DNA from: Zonotrichia leucophrys gambelii
Lineage: Eukaryota; Chordata; Aves; Passeriformes; Passerellidae
DNA length: 64,000 nucleotides
Direction: 5' to 3'
NCBI RefSeq assembly: GCF_028769735.1
Contig: NC_088188.1
Coordinates: 2,751,001-2,815,000, forward strand
The notes under the pieces are model-generated. The model was not told the DNA's origin, made no database searches, and saw nothing but the letters and a program-made list of their open reading frames with translations. The translations under genes and the position numbers were made by a program. Positions 56,773 through 64,000 of this stretch are shown here, piece after piece. The first letter of the stretch is position 1; each line of letters opens with the position of its first letter.

Positions 56773-57200
56773 TGTGCCATTCACATTCTCTGAAAAAATT
56801 CCTTTGCCCAGGGTTTTTCTCCTGGAAAGCTGAAAAGCAGCGAGAGAGGCCTCAGAGAAAAAGGAAAACAATTCTTCTCTCATTTGCTTCTCCTGTGTTG
56901 TGCTCACCTGTGGAATGTGTTTGGAGATTGTTTACCCACAGGTGATTGTTCCATTGCATTCTGCTGGGAGTTGTTTTCACTCTTTGGCCAATCAGGGCCA
57001 AGCTGTGTCAGGAGAGAGTCATGAGTTTTCATTATTATCTTTTTAGCATTCAGTAAGTATCCTTTCTGTATTCTTTAGTATAGTATAGTTTAGTATTCTT
57101 TAATATAATATAGTATCATAAAGTAATAAATTAACCTTCTGATAAGATGGAGTTCTCCTCATCATTCTCTTCCCTCATCAGTGTCCCTGCATTTACAATA
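56773..57200 (+). mobile_element. Solo LTR family H
   Basis: This 428-bp copy starts TGTGCCATTCACATTC and ends GCATTTACAATA. It is flanked by a perfect 6-bp target duplication GCACAG (56767-56772 and 57201-57206). AATAAA lies at 57125-57130 after a TATAGTATAGTTTAGTATTC tract. It has an extra short insertion (GCAGCGAGAG) relative to the copy at 32696. Confidence 0.93.
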
Positions 57201-60200
57201 GCACAGTTAGTTTTTAGCTCTTGCACAGAGAACTGGCTAAAGAACATTAATGGATGGCAAACTTTCCATCACCTTAATGCCAGGCATTTTTAAAAAATGA
57301 TTTGACCTTGTTCTTGAATAGGATTATCAAGTAATGTCATGTAGGTTAATATGTGGGGAAAAAAAGTCAATTAAGGAATTGTGTAGCCACATGCACTCCT
57401 TCCTTACAATCTCAGACTTGTATCATGCTGTTACTTCAAAAGGCTGATATGGTCACAGACAGCCCAGCTTCTAGGATTTACCATTCAAACACACTTGAAG
57501 TGGCATGAAAAATGCAATAAAATAATTCTTTTGGACAAGTTTAGAGAGAGGTATTCCCAAAAGACAGAATTCTGGCTCCCAGCCACATAAAGCTTACTTT
57601 GTCAATAACACAGTGAAGGAAGGCATGAATGAATTTTATTTCATTGGACAAGTGACTTGGAATACAGATAAGGCAGGGTGAGCATATAAACCTTTAAATA
57701 AATGTTTTAGCACTATCTGGAAGGGAGGAATGCAATTGATTCCAATCTTTTCTGACAGAAAATCAGTTCCTCTAAAGCTCTTGGGGCAACAAACACTAAC
57801 TAAAAGTGTCTGTTACTAATAAAATCTTTAAGTACAACAAAACAAGATGTTGTCCTTTGCAATTAATAAGCTACAATTAATGCAAATTATCACTCTGTCA
57901 TTTAATTGAAATATTAAACTGTGATATGAGCTCTTTGTTTTACTATGATCTTAAGAGCCATGTAACTTTGAGGAGGGATCTTTAAAGAGCTCAAGGAAAA
58001 CCCAGCAGAGCAATAGCTGACAAAGCCCCTGACAAAACACAGTGTAAACAGCAGCAGTAGGAATTCAAAACACTCTGTACTGGGGTTTCTCTCTAATGAG
58101 CACTGCCATGGTACCTGGAACTGCTACAAACTGCTCTTAATAGAAAACACTCATCTGTGATGCCCAACAACATTCTCCTGTTTTGTGGAGGTTACTCCAG
58201 ACAAAGTGGTTTTGAGGAAAATGTTGACCTTTTCCTTCCTCCCTGCCTGGTTAACATGAGCCCTGTGATATTCTCTGCAGCAACTGTACAAGCTGGAGCA
58301 GTGCAAACTGCTGTTCTAATTCTGGTTTTGCTTTGCAAACACATGTTATGGGTTGGAATGAAAAGGTGGAAGGGTATTTACTGTTTTAGGAGAGCCACGT
58401 TTGGAATTTCTACAAGAGAAATTCACTCTTAGTGGCAATTTCTTTATACTATAAATCTAACTCAAACCAGTACACAAAATTGGAGTTATATTTGCAAAAC
58501 CACAGGTTGTTAAAATTTACAAATCATACAACATTATTATCTTGGGGGCCTGAGGATGAATGGTATGGCTGGAAGAAGGGATTGTACTCGGTCACAACAT
58601 GAATTTCAAATAAAACATTCCATTGCCAATCCTATATGAGCTCAAAGGAGCCACTATAATTTTAGTATTAAATATTCTTTTCCAAATGTCTTCCATAATG
58701 GAAACAAAAATTGCAGAATAGAAGAAAAAGACTGGTGTTCCTATAAAGTACATTCAGTATTTGCAATAATGATTTTAGTATACCAGTAGTATTACTACAG
58801 TAATAATCTGTTTATTAGTTCATAGAAAACACTCTTTGCATTGAATTTGCTTTCAGGTTACTACTTAGAGAAATAGACCTCTTCAGATTAGGTCAGCTAA
58901 TATGGTTAAAAGAAAGAAAAAAGTCACACAACTCCAAGTACATGTGCTTGCAACTCTTATTACCTAAGAGAGCACTCAGAGTCTGTTTCAGTGCCTTTCC
59001 AGCCCACAAATTTCAGGATTTTAAATTCTGCCTTCCCATCTTAATTGTTCTTTTTGTTTTTATAAATAATTATTCAACCTTCAGACATTGGTGTTACCAG
59101 GCTTTGGCACCATACACATGAAAAACACATGTGGTGAGCTCAATATTTAGGAACAGAAAATTGTATCTCTATTTTCATATTTCCACAGTGAGAGAGGCAA
59201 TAGAATCTATTTCACGATCTTGTTGCAGAATCAAAGCTCTAGCATTCAGGGTAGCTTTTCTGAAGGGACTGACTTTTAGTTTTGCCAAAGAAAGCATTCA
59301 GCAACTGCATGGGGGGAAAAACATCAAGTGTTAAACAACAGCCAACATTTCCTTGCATCTGATGAATGAGTCTGGTAATCTGTGCTTCTGCACTGCTGAA
59401 CCCAAAATAATTGCATAAAATCACCAGAAATCCAGACTTTTCTCAGAAACCTCTAAGAAACCAGGGAGGTGAGTAAGATTTTGTCTCCTGCTCTTCCACT
59501 GGAGGCATCTTCCTGAACCTGATGGTGCAACTATTTCATTTCACATCCCTGAAGTGCTGCCTCTGATTCCCTGTCATCCTCCTGTTCTGCTGAGCTCCTC
59601 CACCAGCAAATAATGATTTTTCCAAATATAGCTAGTTGAAATATTAAATGAATGCAAATCAAGTATTTGTGCATACACAGAGGGAGGGATTTGGTTTTGA
59701 TCAACTGAAGCTTTTTTCCAAATGTTAAGTCTCCAGACATTTCTGCTCACTTCATAAAATAATTAAAGCTTGTGGTGAGGGAATTTTATTGTTTGAGGGT
59801 TTTTTTTACTAGCTGTATCAAATAATAAGGAAAAGCACCATTAAGATTTCAACATATCTAGTTGAACACGCTTTCCTAACAACTAAGCCAAACTGTTTCA
59901 TTTCTTGTCAGCAGGCAGTGATTTACATGGATGACCCTGACTCCCTGCTCCTGTAAGTCTTTAAACAGCTCCACTTTCAGCTGCAACAGATTCCAGAAGT
60001 AAGTAATCAATCTTGAAGGTGTTGTTTCACAAAAATGACTAGGTGATTTCAGAGCTGTGTTTTCCCCACAGTGAAAATGCCAGGCTCCTGCTGCATCGAG
60101 CCAGTTGTCATTGCTGACTGCCTTTGTGGGGCCAGTGGGACACAGCACTGCAGCCTGCAAGGACATCCCTTTGTGTCCCCCGGAGCTGGGGAATGGCACT

Positions 60201-60447
60201 AAATCAGCAGCTCAGTGGGGCTGGGAGGAAAGATTCTCAGAGCACAATCTGTTCCCAGGAAGATCATTGGGGATGATTTTAGTGTGTGATCCACACTGGC
60301 ACCCCTTGAGTGCCTCTAACATGAGGCTGAGCCAGCTCAGAGTGAGCCCTGCTCCCACTGCTCACCCTCCCTGCCCAGCAGAGCTGAACCCCTGTCTGGC
60401 AGAGGGCAGGAGCACTGAATTCACTTTCAATTTACTCCAGCACAGGT
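57201..60447. other. Single-copy DNA
   Basis: No gene or repeat is recognised. The block at about 57830-57960 is rich in homeodomain and POU-type words and is listed as a candidate regulatory element. A GC-richer patch at 60050-60420 gives a 114-codon frame with no recognised domain. Confidence 0.5.
57830..57960. promoter_or_regulatory. Candidate regulatory block (POU/homeodomain words)
   Basis: A perfect octamer ATGCAAAT (57880-57887) sits between two CAATTAAT words, followed by ATTTAATTG and ATTAAAC. The density of TAAT cores with a perfect octamer in about 130 bp is suggestive, but conservation or activity cannot be judged here. Confidence 0.25.
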
Positions 60448-61083
60448 AGTTTAAATTGCAGTGCAAGATGTTTTCATTTAGAATCTGTATGGCAGATTGT
60501 CAAGTGGGCAGTTTGCCTTATCTCTCTCTTTGAGGGACCACAATCACACCTCCCTCGAGAGGGGACACCTGCTGATAACAGCTATTGAATGTCACTGCAC
60601 GGCTGATAAGAACTACAGCATCCCATTGGGAGGTGTGAGCCCAGAGGGAGGAGCCAAGCATTCCTACCCAGATATAATCTGGAGATTCTGGAACACCAGC
60701 ACGGCTTCTCCACTGGATTCCCCAGAGGAACAGCAGCTGCCTCTTCTTCCCCTGGATCTTCAGAGGAAGAATCCATCCTTCTCTACAGGATCCCTGCTCC
60801 AGCAGAACCACCCCTGACACTGCAGGAGGGCTGCAGCCACAATTCCAATGGGACTGCTGCCAACACCCTGACCCACAGGGTGTCAGGCTGCATTGTTTAT
60901 TTTATCCTTTTTTTCCCCCTTTCCCTATTAAAGAACTGTTATTTCCTGCTGCCATATTTTTGCCTGAGAGCCCCTTAATTTAAAATTTATAGCAATTCAG
61001 AGGGGTGGGGAGGGTTTACATTCTCCATTTCAGGGGAGGCTCCTGCCTTCCTTAGCAGACTCCTGTCTTTCCAAACCGAGACA
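60448..61083 (+). mobile_element. LTR family O, copy 3
   Basis: This near-complete 636-bp copy has a slightly degraded 5' end (GTTTAAATTGCAGTGCAAG) and ends CCAAACCGAGACA. It is closely similar to the copy at 50928 and to the left part of the fold-back element, and carries ATTAAA at about 60928. No primer-site-like sequence follows, and no target duplication is clear. The 106-codon plus frame is nearly the same as in copy 2, simply because the LTR is conserved. Confidence 0.85.
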
Positions 61084-61315
61084 GGAGTAAAGTCAAATCC
61101 ATGAGCAATTTCACCATGGACAGGAGCACACTGTTTGTCCCTGTAACACAACTTTGGGCAGACAGGTGGTGTTGATGCCTCAGGTTTTAGCTTTTATATT
61201 TGGTTAACAAATTTGTGGCACTCAATACTAAATCAGTGAAGTCTCATCTACCTCTAGTCTTTATTCCAGCATCCTCCCAAGGACCAAATAAAGGTAAAAC
61301 TAACTTATTCTACCA
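61084..61315. other. Short spacer with LTR M scrap
   Basis: Contains the 32-bp LTR M terminus at 61170; otherwise nothing recognised. Confidence 0.5.
61170..61201 (+). mobile_element. 5' terminal fragment of LTR M
   Basis: TGTTGATGCCTCAGGTTTTA followed by GCTTTTATATTT matches the 5' end of LTR M (46770-46802, reverse complement) with one or two differences. The rest of the LTR is missing. Confidence 0.7.
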
Positions 61316-61531
61316 GTTGCAAAGTCTTACAAGAGAATGCAAGTGTTATTCCAATACTGAAAGAGAAAAATAATTACATACCTTAAGAATGAAAACTTGT
61401 TCTTAGGAAACTTTCTTTTACTGTACATGTTGCAAAGTCTTACAAGAGATGAGTGTTATTCCAATACTGAAAGAAAAATATTATCATGATTAAGAATAAA
61501 CTTGTCTAGAGAAACATTCATTGTACGGTAT
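61316..61531. repeat. 113-bp imperfect tandem duplication
   Basis: Two copies begin GTTGCAAAGTCTTACAAGAG at 61316 and 61429. They share GTGTTATTCCAATACTGAAAG and the AAGAAT...AAACTTGT section. Several small deletions distinguish the second copy. Confidence 0.88.
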
Positions 61532-64000
61532 GTTATCCAGATTGTCTTACTACTGAAGAGAGAGTTTAAATTAATATTAAATATAACTTTGTATTTAGCA
61601 AAGTGGCATCAAGGCATTAAGAAAAGGCATTGCTGAGTAAGAAAAGTCCATCTGAAGAAAGTAGGCTACAGATAGAAATTTGTCATGGTTTCCACACCAT
61701 GGGGGTTTTTGTATTTTTTTGGCCAGCTGAACTGACTATTTGGACAGGCTTCCTGTTTTAACCCCTCATCACATCAACAACATTAACTAACAAATAAAAG
61801 GAGATTTTGTTTTCAAAGCCACACTCCCTGGCTGACATTAGGATATTTAATTTTACAACAGGAACAGTAAATATTGGGACATTAGCACACAGCTATTTTA
61901 ATTTACAGGAGAAACTTGGAAGGATGCATAGCATTTGACATGGTTTTGGGACATTGCATCTGCAACACTGCTCTGACACAGGACAGAACACTGTGTGATT
62001 AAAATTAAAGCCTCAAAACACAGAATCCACATGTGTTACCACAGGAACAAAATGCTAGCAAGTTGAGGTTGTTTTGTAGAAAGTCATCATTTTTGTTTAC
62101 TGTATCTGTTACATTATTTAGGGAACCTCTGCATAATTTATTTCTTTCAACAAGATACTTCCATGCACAGATAATGTTAAATGTGAGTGTGTGGATTTGG
62201 GGATTTTGTATGCTGGTTTCTAAGGGAAAAATTTTCAGGATTTTTGAATAGGTGACATTGTAGAAACCAACACTGAGCAGCAGCAATAATCTGAGCAGAA
62301 ACATTGCTTGTTTTTCAAAAGGGCTTCTTCATAACCTGAATGTGGTTATTGTAGCTACTTACATTTAAAAATCAGATCTGGTAGCATTCTTGAAGCATCC
62401 AGAATGAAAATTTGTGTAAGGTCAAGAACAGAAATGAAGACAAGGTATTTCCCCTAGTTACAACAGCATCAGTAAACTCAGCAGAGCCAGGACTCCGGCT
62501 TTGAACACTGCCACACATCCATCCTTAACAATTCTCCTCAGAGTTTCATAACACACTCCATGAGAGAGCTCTTGGCTGTACCAACACATTCCCAGAGTGA
62601 CCATGCTCGCTTCAAAGATACTCTGATCAGGACCTATTTCTGATATGTGCATAGACAAGACCACCTGCTTTGGGGTACAAAATGTTTGACTATTGGGGCA
62701 CAAGCTCTGCTTGCCCCTGATTCCAAGTAATAGAGACCTTGCCTGTTTAATTTATTTCATTTATTTATTTTATTTATTTATTTTATTTATTGAGGTGCCA
62801 ATCAGGTACATCAGTGAGGTCTACCCAACTCAATTCAGGGCCCCCCTCTCGTGCCTTGCTGTTCCTGAGCCAGAGCAAAGCTTGTGGTGCTGGGCTGGAG
62901 CCTGGCCCTTCCCTCTCCATCCTTTTGTCAATACAGATCCATCCTTGCACCTGATAGCCAGGGCCCTCTACAGCCTCCAGCTCTGCCAAATAACCTCCCT
63001 GACAGATAGCTCAGGAAATATCTCAGGAAATATCTCCCTAGTCCCAACTCCTTTGATGTAGTGTCTAAGTGTCAGGAGATCCTCTGGGCTGCTTGGATCA
63101 ATCAAGACAGGAGTATCTTTTTGCTGTGGTTGGATTTGAAACTTTCTAGAGAACTTTGCCCAAAGAAGTCAAGTGAAGAAATGTAGCTGAAATGGAAGAA
63201 CGCCCATGTGAGGGAGCAGCTGGGAGAGGCTGAAGATCACAGCTCAGAAGTAACTTTGTGAATAAATCCCAATCTAAACTGGGTTCTGGTTTGGATCTGG
63301 CCAGAGCAGTTCAGCTGATAAACCTGTGTTAGAGCAGCAGGTATAAGAATATATGGGATTCAACACAAGTTCATGTAATTTCAGCTCAGACTCATGCTTT
63401 ACTGACACATCACTGACTGCAAACACTGGGGAACAAGATCCGCAGAGTATGGGAGATGTAATGAGAATTAAGTGTGGGCAGCTATAACCAAAGATAATGA
63501 AGTTCCAAACACTGGCCACAGGCATTCAAGAGAAAATACTCAAACCATGAAGAAATGTACAGTTAAATACATGCAGTTTAAAAGCTATACTTTCATTTAC
63601 AAATTACTTTATATGTCCCATTTTCATTAGATGCTCATCTTTCCTCTTTATGTGTAACACTTGGACAAATGGCTGTAGAATAAAATGGGTTCTCTTTAAA
63701 AAGAGCACCTCTGAGGGCTGAATTTACAACTGCCTTTTCTCAGGTTGCCACTAAAACTTTTTTATCCTCCTAAACCTACTATTGCCCTCTTCTGTGAGAG
63801 AACTAAGGAAGGAAAGGCAGCATCCCTGCTCTGGCTCAGCTCCATGCAGCCGCTGGAAATGCAGGAAGGCACCAGTGGCCCCGCATCCCTCTCCCCTCAT
63901 TTGTGCAGTTAATTTAGTGAGGTTAAATGACACTGTTTTCCTGACTGCATTTTCTCACCTCCAGCTGGAGCCCTGTCAGGGTTCCCAGGTAGGACAAGGA
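61532..64000. other. Single-copy DNA to the window end
   Basis: No gene or transposable element is recognised. One ATTT-type microsatellite lies at 62748-62791. Confidence 0.5.
62748..62791. repeat. (ATTT)n microsatellite
   Basis: An imperfect run of ATTT/ATTTT units, about 44 bp. Confidence 0.9.

Noticed and set aside
1..64000. Search for tRNA, rRNA, CRISPR, operon or bacterial-type signals
   Set aside because: None seen; the window is vertebrate, stop-rich and retroelement-rich, so prokaryotic feature types do not apply.

Overview
The window is vertebrate nuclear DNA, almost certainly from a bird and most likely a songbird. Two CR1 retrotransposon tails end in the typical avian CR1 3' terminus (a 'GGACTTGATGATCTTGGAGG'-type block, then repeated ATTCTGTGA). 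The rest of the identifiable sequence is dominated by short LTRs of the kind common in passerine genomes. The passerine assignment rests on recognising these LTRs from memory, so I give the families local letters (A to O) rather than database names.

No protein-coding gene, tRNA, rRNA, CRISPR array or bacterial-type operon could be supported. The long open frames are explained by low-complexity DNA (the proline-rich frames at 4.6-5.7 kb, the poly-Asn frame at 21.4 kb, the Ile/Tyr frames at 23.7-24.3 and 43.4 kb) or by LTR sequence. The window reads as a gene desert or a very large intron. Two weak exon candidates (14415-14614 minus; 41244-41440 plus) are described but not claimed as genes.

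Layout. 0-6 kb: one LTR with a near-perfect target duplication (1443-1858), a 66-bp tandem repeat inside an open frame, a CCCATC-type minisatellite that is G-rich on the minus strand (4690-5111), and LTR K1. 6-10.7 kb: mostly single-copy, AT-rich. 10.7-16.1 kb: LTR A1 interrupted by LTR B, then LTR C1 abutting a fold-back derivative of LTR O, then LTR-like pieces I and J. 17-21.5 kb: a 52-bp tandem duplication, the longest CR1 fragment, two head-to-tail LTR H copies, AT-rich DNA and a TTA microsatellite. 23.6-24.4 kb: an AT-rich higher-order tandem array. 25.9-30.1 kb: the densest part, with LTR L, LTR H expanded by a pentanucleotide array, LTR D1, and a three-layer nest in which LTR A2 contains LTRs C2 and D2. 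32.7-43.6 kb: dispersed LTRs H, K2 and E, an LTR-O/CR1 chimera, and an H copy expanded by a heptanucleotide array. 46.3-61.2 kb: LTRs M, G, O2, N, H, F, H and O3. 61.3-64 kb: a tandem duplication and otherwise single-copy sequence.

Together the LTR pieces cover about a fifth of the window (hand estimate). Several are solo LTRs with clean target-site duplications: 6 bp for A2, D1, D2, K2 and two H copies, and 5 bp for G. No gag, pol or env coding sequence was found, as expected after LTR-LTR recombination. The biology that can be read here is mainly the history of retroelement insertion, nesting, inverted duplication and microsatellite growth inside LTRs. A few AT-rich single-copy blocks with clustered homeodomain, POU or TCF-like motifs are candidate regulatory elements. 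I did not find a new multi-gene system.
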